Source: Roseiarcus sp963842835
Lineage (GTDB): Bacteria > Pseudomonadota > Alphaproteobacteria > Rhizobiales > Beijerinckiaceae
Length of the DNA: 64,000 bases
Assembly: GCA_963842835.1 (NCBI GenBank)
Contig: CAWJIB010000013.1
Location: 257,595 to 321,594 of the forward strand
Reading direction: 5' to 3'
Position numbers and translations under genes: made by a program. Under the pieces are notes generated by a model. The model searched no databases. It was not told where the DNA came from and saw only the letters and a list, made by a program, of their open reading frames with translations. Of this stretch, positions 1 through 9,188 are shown one piece after another (the stretch's first letter is position 1; every line of letters begins with the position of its first letter).

Positions 1-1457
1 CAATAGATGTTCTCGCCGCCGCGGATCAGCATGTCCTTCGCGCGGTCGACGATCGTGCAAAATCCTTCGTCGTCGATTTTGGCCACGTCGCCCGTGCGCA
101 GCCAGCCGTCGACGAACGTCTGCGCGGTCGCCTCGGGGTTGCGCCAGTAACCCTTGACGACGTTGGGGCCGCGAACCCAAAGCTCGCCCGATTCCCCGGC
201 CGGCGCCGGCTTGCCGTCCGCTCCCACGAGGCGCATCTCACAGACAGGCAGGGCGGGACCGCAGCTATCGGGACGCAACTCATAGTCCTCGCCCTGATGG
301 TGCGTGAACGTGGCCGAGGTCTCGGTCATGCCCCAGCCGGAGCCCGGCGCCGATTTGGGGAATACCTGTTTGATCCGGCGCACCAGTTCGGAAGCGGCCG
401 GCGCCCCGCCATAGGAAATTCCCTCCAAAGAGCTGAGATCGTATTGGTTCAAAGCCGGGTGCTCGACGAGTTGCCAGGCGACGGTGGGAACGCCGCCCGC
501 CGAGGTGACGCGTTCGCGTTCGATGAGCTCCAGCGCGGCGCCCGCGTCCCACTTGCGCATCAAGACCAATTTCACGCCGAGCGCGAAGGCTGGGATCATC
601 ACCGCCTGACAGCCGGTGGTGTGAAAGAACGGTATCGAAACGAGCACGCACTTTTGCGGCGCGGCGGGGTCCGGTTGCGGCGGCGACTCCCCGCGTCGAA
701 TGTAGGCCCGCGCGATCGAAAACGGGTTCGCCATGATCGTGGAGCAAGAATTGCGATGAGTGCCGAGCGCGCCTTTGGGTTTGCCCGTGGTGCCGGACGT
801 GTAGAAGATCGTCGCATCGTCATCCGGCGCGAGATCGACGACGGGCGTCGGCCTCGCCGGCAGATTGGACCAGTGAGCCACATCTCCAATCACGTCTTCG
901 AGCTTGGCGACGATCGGGTGAGCCACTTCCTCGCTCTCGCGGCTGACGTAGATTTGCTCGAGCGCCGGGCAGTTGGGCAAATGTTCGAACAGGCGCTCCA
1001 GCCGCTCGCGATCGACGAACGCCGCCTTGGCGCCGGAATTGGTCAATCCAAATTCAAGTTCAGGCCCGGTCCACCATGCGTTCAACGGCGTCACGATGGC
1101 TCCGATCAGCAAGGTTCCGAAAAATGCCGCCGGCCATTCCGGCAGGTTGCGCATTGCGATGGCTACGCGATCGCCCTTGCGCACGCCGATCTTGTTTAGC
1201 TCGTGCGCGACGGCAAGCGCGGCGCGCGCGAGCCCTTCATAGGTCGCGCGCTCGTCGCCGTGGACAAGGTAGGTCTTTTCGCCATGCGCACGGCCAGCTT
1301 CGAACGCCTCGCGCAGTGTCGGGGGGGCGTTCTTCCAGACGCGCAAACGGCGCCCGAGAACATCGCGTTCTTCCATTTCGAAGGGCGAGCCCGGCATGGT
1401 GAGCAGCGCGTGGGCCTGCGCCAAGCTGACCGCGGGAAAAGCGCGAGCATCGGACAT
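1..1457 (-). CDS. Acyl-CoA synthetase (AMP-forming), 3' end beyond window
   Basis: This is a class I adenylate-forming enzyme that activates a fatty or other carboxylic acid to its CoA thioester with ATP. About 485 residues are visible from an ATG at 1457, preceded by an AAGGAGAAGG-type ribosome site. The protein shows the phosphate-binding loop FYTSGTTGKPKG, the substrate-pocket motif GWGMTETSATF, and the hinge region RTGDVAKIDDEGF followed by DRAKDMLIRGGENIY. The C-terminal lysine domain lies outside the window. The next genes on either strand are an SDR and a beta-oxidation enzyme, so a role in fatty-acid-like catabolism is likely. The substrate cannot be read from the sequence. Confidence 0.9.
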   Translation of the reverse strand, partial: MSDARAFPAVSLAQAHALLTMPGSPFEMEERDVLGRRLRVWKNAPPTLREAFEAGRAHGEKTYLVHGDERATYEGLARAALAVAHELNKIGVRKGDRVAIAMRNLPEWPAAFFGTLLIGAIVTPLNAWWTGPELEFGLTNSGAKAAFVDRERLERLFEHLPNCPALEQIYVSRESEEVAHPIVAKLEDVIGDVAHWSNLPARPTPVVDLAPDDDATIFYTSGTTGKPKGALGTHRNSCSTIMANPFSIARAYIRRGESPPQPDPAAPQKCVLVSIPFFHTTGCQAVMIPAFALGVKLVLMRKWDAGAALELIERERVTSAGGVPTVAWQLVEHPALNQYDLSSLEGISYGGAPAASELVRRIKQVFPKSAPGSGWGMTETSATFTHHQGEDYELRPDSCGPALPVCEMRLVGADGKPAPAGESGELWVRGPNVVKGYWRNPEATAQTFVDGWLRTGDVAKIDDEGFCTIVDRAKDMLIRGGENIY

Positions 1458-1529
1458 TTCCTTCTCCTTTGGCTGCGGCGCCGAATAAATTCAGAAGTTC
1501 GCGAGATCGGACATCGCCTCGCGATCCTC

Positions 1530-1577
1530 TGGACTTGGCGCTCGATGGACTTGGCTATCGATGGACTTGGCGCTCAC
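1530..1577. repeat. Three tandem 16-bp repeats
   Basis: Three head-to-tail copies of a TGGACTTGG-containing 16-mer lie at 1530-1545, 1546-1561 and 1562-1577. The last copy covers the SDR stop codon (1574-1576). The array fills the gap between the SDR and the acyl-CoA synthetase. Its function is unknown; it may simply be slippage-generated. Confidence 0.75.
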
Positions 1578-2341
1578 GTGATCGTGGCGCCGCCGTCGAC
1601 CACAATGGCTTGGCCGGTCAGGTAGCTGCCGGCCTTGGCCGCGAGAAAGACCGCGGCGCCGGCGATTTCATCGGGCTCGCCGATGCGCCCGAGCGGCGTG
1701 CGCGCCGTCGCGGCCTTCAGCGTATCGGGGTTTTCCCACAGGGCGCGGGCGAAGTCGGTCTTGATGAGCCCCGGCGCGATGCAATTGACGCGAATGTTGT
1801 GCGGCCCGAATTCGACGGCGAGGTTGCGGGCGAGCTGAAAGTCCGCCGCCTTGGAGATGTTATAGGCGCCGATGACGGCGTTGCCCTTGAGGCCGCCGAT
1901 CGAGGAAACGATGATGATCGATCCGTCCCGGCGCTCCTTCATCTGCGGCGCGACGAAACTGATCAACCAATGATTGGCGATGACGTTGTTCTCCAGAATC
2001 TTGCGGAACTGATCGTCGGAAACGCCGGCGAGCGGTCCGTAATAGGGATTGGAGGCGGCGTTGCAGACGAGGATGTCGATCCGTCCGAAAATGCGGTTCG
2101 TCTCGTCGACGAGATGGCGAAGTTCGTCTTTGGACGAGATGTTGGCCGGAATGGCGACGGCGCGGCCCGCGCCCGATTTGAGGTTAATGGCCGCGGCGAC
2201 CTCCTCGCAGGGGCCGGCTTTGCGCGAGGACACCACGACTCTCGCGCCGTGTTCGGCCATGCGCTCGACAATGGCGCGACCGATGCCGCGAGAGGAGCCC
2301 GTGACCACGGCGACCTTGCCGTCGAGGCCGAAAAGCGACAT
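1574..2341 (-). CDS. SDR family oxidoreductase (classical)
   Basis: A 255-aa classical short-chain dehydrogenase/reductase with a Rossmann fold, binding NAD(P). The cofactor motif TGSSRGIG lies at residues ~14-21. The catalytic triad is visible as Ser in IVSS (~147) and YNISK (Tyr160, Lys164). The start at 2341 is chosen because a GGAGG site sits just upstream, although the frame stays open to 2434. The gene is divergent from the FadJ-like gene and co-directional with the acyl-CoA synthetase, so it probably acts on a hydroxyacyl or ketoacyl intermediate. Many such SDRs are annotated as 3-oxoacyl-ACP reductases; the substrate is not evident here. Confidence 0.9.
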   Translation of the reverse strand: MSLFGLDGKVAVVTGSSRGIGRAIVERMAEHGARVVVSSRKAGPCEEVAAAINLKSGAGRAVAIPANISSKDELRHLVDETNRIFGRIDILVCNAASNPYYGPLAGVSDDQFRKILENNVIANHWLISFVAPQMKERRDGSIIIVSSIGGLKGNAVIGAYNISKAADFQLARNLAVEFGPHNIRVNCIAPGLIKTDFARALWENPDTLKAATARTPLGRIGEPDEIAGAAVFLAAKAGSYLTGQAIVVDGGATIT

Positions 2342-2450
2342 TTGGTTTCCTCCGCTGCGGCGATCTCTTTCCCGGAGGATCGCTCCCCCGGGCGTTGTTA
2401 TCGGACAGCTTAGCTCGACTCTGGGCAATGGCAAGCCGACTTTTCTAATC

Positions 2451-2464
2451 TGACCGTCTGGTCA
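2451..2464. promoter_or_regulatory. Inverted repeat TGACC-N4-GGTCA, candidate TetR-type operator
   Basis: A perfect 5-bp inverted repeat separated by four bases lies in the 216-bp divergent promoter region between the SDR and the FadJ-like gene. Size and position fit an operator for a TetR-family regulator of acyl-CoA metabolism. Which regulator binds is inference only; a double-domain TetR gene lies at 17190-18419. Confidence 0.4.
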
Positions 2465-2557
2465 CCGCATTTGATCGCATGGTATGGATTCGCGGCAGAG
2501 CGCCGCCATACCGAATGTTTGAAATGCCGTCGGGCGGAAAGCCGATAGGGGGATGCC

Positions 2558-4636
2558 ATGACGTCAGTCAATTCGGTCGCCGATCTCACCCTCGAAGGCG
2601 ACATCGCCGTCCTGACGATCAACTCGCCGCCGGTGAATGCGCTCTCGGCCGCGGTGCGGGAGGGCTTGGCGGAGGGGATGCGCCAGGCGGCGGCCGATCC
2701 CGCCGCCAAGGCGGTGGTGCTGATCTGCGCCGGACGCACCTTCATCGCCGGCGCCGACATCTCGGAATTCGGCAAACCGTTCAAGGGGGCGAGCCTGCCC
2801 GAAGCGCAGGCCGCGCTCGAGAATTGCCCCAAGCCGGTCGTCGCCGCGGTTCACGGCACGGCGCTCGGCGGCGGCTTTGAAGTGGCTCTGGTTTGCCATT
2901 ATCGCGTGGCGGTTCCCTCCGCCAAGTTCGGCCTGCCGGAAATCAAGCTCGGCCTCATTCCGGGCGCGGGCGGCACGCAGCGCTTGCCGCGCCTAATCGG
3001 GCCGGAGAAGGCGCTCGACGTCATCCTCTCGGGCGCGCCGTTCGACGCCAAGCAGGCCAAGGAATGGGGCGTCGTCGACGAACTCGTCGAGGAGGGTCAA
3101 TTGCGCGCCGGCGCCATCGCTTTCGCGCGCAGGGCGATCGACGAAAAAATGCCGCTGCGCAAGGTGCGCGACACGGATGAAAAGATCGCCGCCGCGCGCG
3201 GCAAGCCGGAGATCTTCGAGGCGATCCGCAAGGCCAACGCGCGCAAATTCCGCGGCTTCGAAGCCTGGGAGAAGGCGATCGAGGCGGTGCGCAACGCGGT
3301 CGGGTTGCCGTTCGACGAAGGCGCCTTGCGCGAACGCGCTATGTTTCTCGACCTTCTCAAGACCACCCAGTCGCAGGCCCAGCGCCACGTGTTTTTCGCG
3401 GAGAGGCAGGTCTGGAAGATCGCCGACGTGCCGGACGACACGCCGACCCTGCCGATCCGACAAGTCGGCGTGATCGGCGCCGGCACGATGGGCGGCGGCA
3501 TCTCGATGAACTTCCTCAACGCCGGCATTCCCGTGACGATCGTCGAGACAAAACAGGAGGCGCTCGACCGCGGCCTCCTCGTCATCCGCCGCAATTACGA
3601 GAACACCGCCAAGAAGGGCCGCATGAGCGAGGCCGACGTCGAAGCGCGCATGGGCCTCTTGAAGGGGACGCTCGATCTCGGCGCGCTCGCCGACTGCGAT
3701 CTCGTGATCGAGGCGGTGTTCGAGAACATGGCGATCAAGAAAGACATATTCGCTCGGCTCGACGCCATCGCCAAGCCCGGCGCCATTCTCGCCTCGAACA
3801 CGTCCTATCTCGACATCAACGAAATCGCCGCCGCGACAAAGCGGCCCGACCATGTTCTGGGCATGCACTTTTTCTCGCCGGCGAACGTCATGCGCCTGCT
3901 CGAAGTCGTGCGCGGCGATCGCACGGCCAAACCGGTCCTCGCCACGGCGATGCGGATCGCCAGGACCATCGGCAAGGTCGCGGCGCTGGTCGGAGTATGT
4001 CACGGTTTCGTCGGCAACCGGATGCTCGCGCAGCGCCAGCGCGAAGCGCAAAAGCTCATCCTCGAGGGCGCGATGCCTTGGGACGTCGACCGCGCGCTCT
4101 ACGACTTCGGCATGCCGATGGGGCCCTTCGCGATGAGCGATCTGGCGGGGCTCGACATCGGCTGGTCGAAGGAGACGTCGACGTCTTCGACGATTCGGGA
4201 AATCCTGTGCGAGATGGATCGGCGCGGTCAGAAGACCGGCGCAGGATTCTACGATTACGACGAGAATCGCGACGCGCGGCCCTCGCCCATCGTCGAGAAG
4301 ATCGTTCTCGACTTCGCCGCGAAGAAGGGCGTCAATCGCCGCGCGATCGGCGATCAGGAAATCCTCGAGCGCTGCATCTATCCCATGATCAACGAGGGCG
4401 CCAAGATTCTCGAAGAGGGCAAGGCCCAGCGGGCTTCCGACATCGACATCGTCTGGATCAACGGCTATGGCTGGCCGGTCTATCGCGGTGGGCCGATGTT
4501 CTACGCCGACACGGTGGGCCTCGACAAAGTTCTGGCGGCGATGAAGCGCTTCGAGGCGACGATGGGCGAGGCCTTCAAACCGTCGGCGCTGCTGGAAAGA
4601 CTGGTCGCGGAGGGCAAGGGCTTTCGCGACCTTTAA
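2558..4636 (+). CDS. Bifunctional enoyl-CoA hydratase / 3-hydroxyacyl-CoA dehydrogenase (FadJ/PimF-like)
   Basis: A 692-aa multifunctional beta-oxidation enzyme that hydrates trans-2-enoyl-CoA and oxidises the 3-hydroxyacyl-CoA with NAD. The N-terminal crotonase domain (~1-190) has the oxyanion-hole segment HGTALGGGFEVAL and a second glutamate in PEIKLGLIPGAGGTQ. The dehydrogenase half starts at the dinucleotide motif VGVIGAGTMGGG (~304) and carries the catalytic-His segment HFFSPANVMRLLEVV (~437); the C-terminal HAD helical repeats follow to ~685. Length and order match FadB/FadJ and PimF. A thiolase is not nearby. The gene is divergent from the SDR with a possible operator between them. Confidence 0.93.
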   Translation: MTSVNSVADLTLEGDIAVLTINSPPVNALSAAVREGLAEGMRQAAADPAAKAVVLICAGRTFIAGADISEFGKPFKGASLPEAQAALENCPKPVVAAVHGTALGGGFEVALVCHYRVAVPSAKFGLPEIKLGLIPGAGGTQRLPRLIGPEKALDVILSGAPFDAKQAKEWGVVDELVEEGQLRAGAIAFARRAIDEKMPLRKVRDTDEKIAAARGKPEIFEAIRKANARKFRGFEAWEKAIEAVRNAVGLPFDEGALRERAMFLDLLKTTQSQAQRHVFFAERQVWKIADVPDDTPTLPIRQVGVIGAGTMGGGISMNFLNAGIPVTIVETKQEALDRGLLVIRRNYENTAKKGRMSEADVEARMGLLKGTLDLGALADCDLVIEAVFENMAIKKDIFARLDAIAKPGAILASNTSYLDINEIAAATKRPDHVLGMHFFSPANVMRLLEVVRGDRTAKPVLATAMRIARTIGKVAALVGVCHGFVGNRMLAQRQREAQKLILEGAMPWDVDRALYDFGMPMGPFAMSDLAGLDIGWSKETSTSSTIREILCEMDRRGQKTGAGFYDYDENRDARPSPIVEKIVLDFAAKKGVNRRAIGDQEILERCIYPMINEGAKILEEGKAQRASDIDIVWINGYGWPVYRGGPMFYADTVGLDKVLAAMKRFEATMGEAFKPSALLERLVAEGKGFRDL

Positions 4637-4663
4637 AGCGGCGTCGCGTTTAGGCTCGCCGCT
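4637..4663 (+). terminator. Hairpin directly after the FadJ-like gene
   Basis: AGCGGCG (4637-4643) pairs with CGCCGCT (4657-4663) immediately after the stop codon. No T-run follows, so it may stabilise the mRNA or act as a weak terminator. Confidence 0.3.
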
Positions 4664-4725
4664 GTCATCCTAGTCCATATGATTGCTGGGCCTGTGGGCG
4701 GCCCGTCATCCGATATGCAACGGTA

Positions 4726-5993
4726 CGAGGGTTAGGCCGGCACGCCGGCGCAGAGCCTCATGCATAGGAGACGGGCCTCATGCACCCTACCAGATTTGTC
4801 GGACTGGATGTCCATAAGCAGCGGATTTCGGTTTCGGTGGCCGACAGCGGCCGGCGGGCGGCACTGGAATATCTGGGCGAGATCGATAACGAGCCGAGCG
4901 CTATAAGCAAGCTTTGTCTTCGCCTCGCGCGACCGGGCGTGGTTTTGTCCTTTTGCTATGAGGCGGGTCCTTGCGGGTATGGCGTTTATCGTCAGCTCAT
5001 CGGCCTCGGCCATCGATGCGACGTGGTGGCGCCGTCGCTTATCCCGAGAAAGCCCGGCGAACGCGTCAAGACCGATAGACGCGACGCCACCATGCTCGCC
5101 CGCTTGCATCGGGCTGGAGAACTGACGCCGGTCTGGGTTCCTGATGCGGGCCACGAAGCGATGCGGGACCTGATTCGATTGCGCGGCGTCGTCCGTCATG
5201 TCGTGACGCGGGCGCGTCAACACCTTCAAGGCTTTCTCTTGCGTCACGGACGCAAGCATGGGCGAGGAACAGCCTGGAAAATGGCGTACCGCCGGTGGCT
5301 GTCGACCCTCGCTTTTGAACACCCGGCCCAGCAGATCGCGTTTCATGACTATGTCGACGCCGTCACCGACGCCGAGCGGCGATTGAAGCGTGTCGAGGAA
5401 CAGATCGGCGCGCTTCTTTCCGAATGGAGCCTTCGGCCTGTGGTCGACGCCTTGCAGGCGATGCGGGGAATCTCCGTGATCACCGCGGTCGTGCTGGTCG
5501 CCGAAGTCGGCGACTTCACGCGCTTCGCGAACCCGCGCCAACTCATGGCCTTCTTCGGCCTGGTCCCAGGCGAAAGATCGAGCGGCGAGAAGGTCCGGCG
5601 CGGCGGCATCACCAAGACGGGGAACACCTACGCTCGCCGGGCATTGGTCGAAGGCGCGTGGGCTTATCGAATGAAGCCGCGCGTCGGACGACACAAAGTC
5701 GATCGCATCGAAGCCTTGCCCAAGGTGGTGCGCGATATCGGGTGGCAGGCGCAGGTTCGTCTGTGCGCTCGATATCGGCGGCTGAGCGCGCTCGGAAAGA
5801 ACCCCAATCTCGTCACCGTCGCAATTGCACGCGAGATGGTGGGCTTCGTCTGGTCAATCGCCTGCACGATCCAATCCGCGCCGAAGGTGGCGTGATCAAA
5901 GCAACGAACTGTGCAAAGGAGATCATACGACGCTTGAACACTCTCGGCTGGTACGCGACGCTGGGAGCGGGACAATGCCGGGGAGCCCTCGCC
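4726..5993 (+). mobile_element. IS110-family element, probably IS1111 subgroup
   Basis: The element holds one transposase gene. The bounds given are candidate subterminal inverted repeats: CGAGGGTTAGGCCGGCA at 4726-4742 against TGCCGGGGAGCCCTCGCC at 5976-5993, which pair through TGCCGG and CCCTCG. Subterminal rather than terminal repeats and no clear target duplication are typical of the IS1111 subgroup, so the true ends may lie a little outside. Confidence 0.6.
4780..5895 (+). CDS. IS110 family transposase
   Basis: A 371-aa intact transposase. The N-terminal RuvC-like DEDD domain begins with FVGLDVHKQ and carries the glutamate in CYEAGP (~aa 64) and the acidic pair in KTDRRDA (~100). The C-terminal Transposase_20 domain has LQAMRGISVITA and a serine in GERSSGEKVRRGG, as in DEDD/serine IS110 enzymes. 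No disrupted residue was seen, so the element may still be active. An AGGAG site lies ahead of the ATG. It sits directly downstream of the FadJ-like gene and breaks no recognisable gene. Confidence 0.95.
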   Translation: MHPTRFVGLDVHKQRISVSVADSGRRAALEYLGEIDNEPSAISKLCLRLARPGVVLSFCYEAGPCGYGVYRQLIGLGHRCDVVAPSLIPRKPGERVKTDRRDATMLARLHRAGELTPVWVPDAGHEAMRDLIRLRGVVRHVVTRARQHLQGFLLRHGRKHGRGTAWKMAYRRWLSTLAFEHPAQQIAFHDYVDAVTDAERRLKRVEEQIGALLSEWSLRPVVDALQAMRGISVITAVVLVAEVGDFTRFANPRQLMAFFGLVPGERSSGEKVRRGGITKTGNTYARRALVEGAWAYRMKPRVGRHKVDRIEALPKVVRDIGWQAQVRLCARYRRLSALGKNPNLVTVAIAREMVGFVWSIACTIQSAPKVA

Positions 5994-6259
5994 ACCACTA
6001 TGAGCCTTTGATGCTCGCTTTCTAGACAGAGGCAGCCCCAGACGAAGAAAGGTCATGCGGCTCAAGATCCGCGAATGAGAGATTGTTGACCGACGTTTGC
6101 GTCCCGCTTCCTGCCTCGCGTATCGACGTACAAGTTCCTCTGCCGTCCGGCAAAATCGGCGGGATGTGGCGCATGCCCAATGCCCTTGCAAGCAATCATG
6201 AGAGTGGTGAATGTCTAGCGCTTGGCGCCCGGCTCTGACCGTCTGCTTCGCGGGGATTG

Positions 6260-6467
6260 TGTTGAAAAACTCGGAAAATGATCAATGGCGAAATTCTCGA
6301 TTTCGCTCGCCGATTGTGACCCGCGACAGTCATCGTTGCGGCAAAGCGCATGCAAGGGCCACACGCGGCAAAACCGGCCGCTCCGCCGAACCCCTGGCGG
6401 ATTTTTCGTCAAGCCCGCCCAAGGCCTCCTGAATTGTGATCGACGCTGAAATTCGAGTTTTTCAACA
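6260..6467. mobile_element. 208-bp MITE-like element with 14-bp perfect terminal inverted repeats
   Basis: TGTTGAAAAACTCG at 6260-6273 is exactly repeated in inverted orientation at 6454-6467. The interior has no credible coding frame. Length, lack of transposase and terminal repeats suggest a miniature inverted-repeat element or a deleted IS. No target duplication is obvious. The rest of the 5896-6519 gap holds the IS110-family right end and nothing else recognised. Confidence 0.6.
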
Positions 6468-6519
6468 GTATCGGGGGAGAGCGGCCGGTCGATGACGGCG
6501 CTCGTACGTCACTATGCGA

Positions 6520-7827
6520 TTATGCGCTTGCCGCGAACAATTCCCATGCCCCGGGTAGGCCCTTGAGGTCGCGAGCGCCACGCTCAGCGAACTTGAGGCC
6601 GGCGCCGGCGGTCAGTTCGGTCACGACGCGCGAGACCCAGACTTCGCCGGGCTCGGACTGCGCCATTACGCGCGAGGCCGCGTGGACCGCGAGCCCGCCT
6701 ACGTCATCACCGCGCATTTCGATCTCGCCGGTGTGCAGGCCCGCGCGCAGCGAAAGCCCCGTCGGGCGCACCGCAGGACCAAGCGCAAGCGCGCAACGCA
6801 CCGCGCGGCCGGGACCGTCGAAGGTCGCCAGCAGCCCGTCGCCGGTGCTCTTGATCCAATGGCCGCGATGTTTCTCGACGATTTGCCGCCCGATGCGGTC
6901 ATGTTCGTCGAGCCAGCGGCGCCATTGCCGATCGCCCGCCTCAGCGGCCTTGCGCGTGGAATCCACAATATCGGTGAACAGGACGGTCGCGAGAACTCGC
7001 TCGATATCGGCATCCTCGGTTTCTCGCCGCCCGGTCACGAACTCCTCGATATCGCCGCACAAAGCGTCAAAGTCGCCCAGCCAGGGCGCATGATCGCCCG
7101 CGGGATATTCGATGAATCGTGCGCCAGGAATGCCTTCGGCATATTCGCGACCGAGATCGATCGGAACCATGACGTCGGTTTTGCGGTGCAGCACCAGGGT
7201 CGGGGTGCGAATGGTCGGCAATATCGGCCCGACGTCGAGGGCCTCGATCAATTGCATGAAGCCCCGGGCCGATCCGGAACTCGCGGACAGACGCTCGAAC
7301 TTACCACAGAGCCTGACCATTTCGGGGTTGTCGGCGATGCTCGGGCTCAAGACGCGGATCATGTCCCCATTGCCCCAATTGCGAACTCTGTTTTCGACAA
7401 AATTCGCGGGCAGGGTCCGTCTTGCGAAGCCGCCGAATAGCAGGAGATGGGACACGCGATCGGGGTAAGTCGCGGCGAACAGGGCGCTCATCGCGGAACC
7501 CTCGGAGAAGCCGAACAGAGCGACCCGCGACGATCCGATGTCGCGCATGATCGCGTTCAGGTCGTCCATGCGCTCCTCGAGCGGGACGGCGCCGGGAACG
7601 CGATCCGAAAGGCCCTGCCCCCGCTTATCGAATGTGACGACGCGCGCGAATTTGGCGAGGCGACGCAGCCAGTGGGTGTATCCAGGGAACTCGTGCGCAA
7701 ACTCGACGTGGGAGACGATGCCGGGCACGAGGATCAGGTCAATCGGCCCCTCGCCCATCGTCTGATAGGCGACGTTCACGTCTCCGCTCTGGGCGTAGCG
7801 GGTGACCGGGAGCTCGAAATCGTTCAT
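6520..7827 (-). CDS. Alpha/beta hydrolase fused to class III adenylate/guanylate cyclase
   Basis: A 435-aa fusion. Residues ~15-265 are an alpha/beta hydrolase with the nucleophile elbow GFSEGS and a C-terminal GDHAPW histidine. Residues ~278-435 are a class III nucleotide cyclase with both metal-binding aspartates (FTDIVDST and TGDGLLATF) and the purine-specifying lysine in IKSTGDG. The usual VNxAAR motif reads VHAASR, so the transition-state Asn is replaced by His while Arg is kept. Such fusions are common in Hyphomicrobiales and Mycobacterium. The hydrolase domain may sense or cleave a ligand and so control cyclic-nucleotide output; this is inference. Confidence 0.92.
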   Translation of the reverse strand: MNDFELPVTRYAQSGDVNVAYQTMGEGPIDLILVPGIVSHVEFAHEFPGYTHWLRRLAKFARVVTFDKRGQGLSDRVPGAVPLEERMDDLNAIMRDIGSSRVALFGFSEGSAMSALFAATYPDRVSHLLLFGGFARRTLPANFVENRVRNWGNGDMIRVLSPSIADNPEMVRLCGKFERLSASSGSARGFMQLIEALDVGPILPTIRTPTLVLHRKTDVMVPIDLGREYAEGIPGARFIEYPAGDHAPWLGDFDALCGDIEEFVTGRRETEDADIERVLATVLFTDIVDSTRKAAEAGDRQWRRWLDEHDRIGRQIVEKHRGHWIKSTGDGLLATFDGPGRAVRCALALGPAVRPTGLSLRAGLHTGEIEMRGDDVGGLAVHAASRVMAQSEPGEVWVSRVVTELTAGAGLKFAERGARDLKGLPGAWELFAASA

Positions 7828-7865
7828 GGGCCGGATTCCGCCAATAACATCGAGGCTGCTGTTTT

Positions 7866-7877
7866 TCTCTTAAGAGA
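7866..7877. promoter_or_regulatory. 12-bp perfect palindrome TCTCTTAAGAGA
   Basis: The palindrome lies 39 bp upstream of the hydrolase-cyclase start, a position suitable for an operator. No regulator is assigned. The remaining 7828-8137 gap holds this site and a dispersed repeat copy. Confidence 0.3.
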
Positions 7878-8010
7878 TCATTTCGCAGATGAAGGCTAGC
7901 ATGAAATCCCGCTGTCCATTGCTTTTCGGCAAATGCAATGAGACATGGCGATCTTGGCTGATGACCGCTGAGTTTTGTGGTCAAGCATCACCCACGTTAG
8001 TCCGCCGAGC

Positions 8011-8040
8011 GGCTGCAATGGGTCAACTCGCGCCGGTCGC
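8011..8040 (+). repeat. Dispersed intergenic repeat, copy A
   Basis: The core GGGTCAACTCGCGCCGGTCG matches copies at 9069, 11001 and 12531. The shared pattern is GGGTCRACTC, then CGRCGGTC and often GATCG. It is non-coding and always lies between genes. Confidence 0.5.
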
Positions 8041-8137
8041 GTGAGGGGGCGTGAACGACTTGAACTGGGGGCCGGGGGATTCCTGCTGATCGATCGTGCA
8101 GAATTTCTGCCCTCGATTCGGAGTGCCGCGCGCTCGA

Positions 8138-8911
8138 CTATTTCGCCGCCGAATCGACGGCTTTCATCACATCGATCAGCGGAGCGGGAGTGACCTGCAA
8201 CAGTCCCAAATAAGGGTCGCTCAGATCGACAATAACTTCAATCGCCGACGAGATGGCCAGAGCGCCGACCGCGAGCGTTATGTAAGACATCAGATGCTGT
8301 TTGGACATCAGGCCATAGCCGCAGAAGACACAGGTCGCCCAAGCCACGACGATGCCGAGGAGCGAATAGTTGACCGGATCGACCAGGGCCAGCGCCATCT
8401 GCAACCGCGCCTGACCGATCGCAACCTCCGCCTGCGTCGCTTCCGCCTGAGCGGCCTTCTGTTTGTCCGACGACGGTTGAAGCGAATTCAGGAAAGTCTC
8501 TTTCTCCTTCAGATTGGACAGGGCGTAGCGATAGTTCTTGATCACGAAGTCGCTGTCGTACCCGCCGCCCCAGATTTGACCAATCGTGCGCTCGAAGCCC
8601 GCTTTGAGAATTTTCCGTCCCTCAGCCGCCTCGGGCCCGTATTCGACCATCGCCGCGTCGAACTTGAGCCCGGCAATCGCCATGCTCTGTATCGACGCCT
8701 TTTGCGCGGAATAAACGCCGAAGGCGGTCCAGATCAGCAGCCCGAGCACTAGCGCCAGAAGAAGGGTCACGAGCCCGGTGACAGCCCCGACCATGTCCCT
8801 GGCCCCGCCCGTCGTATAGCCCTCCGGCAGAGCGCGCTGCAGTTGAAGTCCGATCGCCCCTCCCGCGAAGACGACTGCCAGCACCATGGCGGCAATCAAA
8901 AAAGAATTCAT
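8138..8911 (-). CDS. DUF4239-like (bestrophin-like) membrane protein
   Basis: A 257-aa predicted inner-membrane protein. Two N-terminal membrane segments (~3-25 and ~38-65) precede a ~120-residue soluble, helical region rich in Ala, Gln and Glu; two further segments lie at ~190-235. The topology and the conserved tail resemble the DUF4239 family, whose function is unknown. The start at 8911 follows a GGGGAAC site and places the first membrane helix at the N-terminus; the frame stays open to 9007. It sits between two cyclase genes on the same strand but with gaps of ~280-310 bp, so it is probably transcribed alone. Confidence 0.7.
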   Translation of the reverse strand: MNSFLIAAMVLAVVFAGGAIGLQLQRALPEGYTTGGARDMVGAVTGLVTLLLALVLGLLIWTAFGVYSAQKASIQSMAIAGLKFDAAMVEYGPEAAEGRKILKAGFERTIGQIWGGGYDSDFVIKNYRYALSNLKEKETFLNSLQPSSDKQKAAQAEATQAEVAIGQARLQMALALVDPVNYSLLGIVVAWATCVFCGYGLMSKQHLMSYITLAVGALAISSAIEVIVDLSDPYLGLLQVTPAPLIDVMKAVDSAAK

Positions 8912-9068
8912 CCGATGTTCCCCAGCGCAGTTAGACGCTGAATCAAAGAGAATGTTTTGCGATCGGAACTTACATTCCGGCGCTTCGGCGATTTTGATTC
9001 TGCTCAAGCCGGCGCCTCGATACCTTGGTGCGCGATTGGCCTGTGCGCCTCGTCCATTAAGTTGCAGA

Positions 9069-9100
9069 ATGTCCGCTTAGGGTCGACCTGCGACGGTCGC
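9069..9100 (+). repeat. Dispersed intergenic repeat, copy B
   Basis: It contains GAATGTCCGCTTAGGGTCGAC followed by CTGCGACGGTCG split by the core. It shares GAATGTC-GCT and the GGTCGAC core with copy D at 12531. It lies in the 277-bp gap between the membrane protein and the second cyclase. Confidence 0.5.
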
Positions 9101-9188
9101 CGCGATCGTCGCCGTTGGGGGGATTCCGGCCAGTCGCTCGTCCTTCCTACGGATCGAAAATCATTCTCCGCAGATGAAGGCGTCGACC

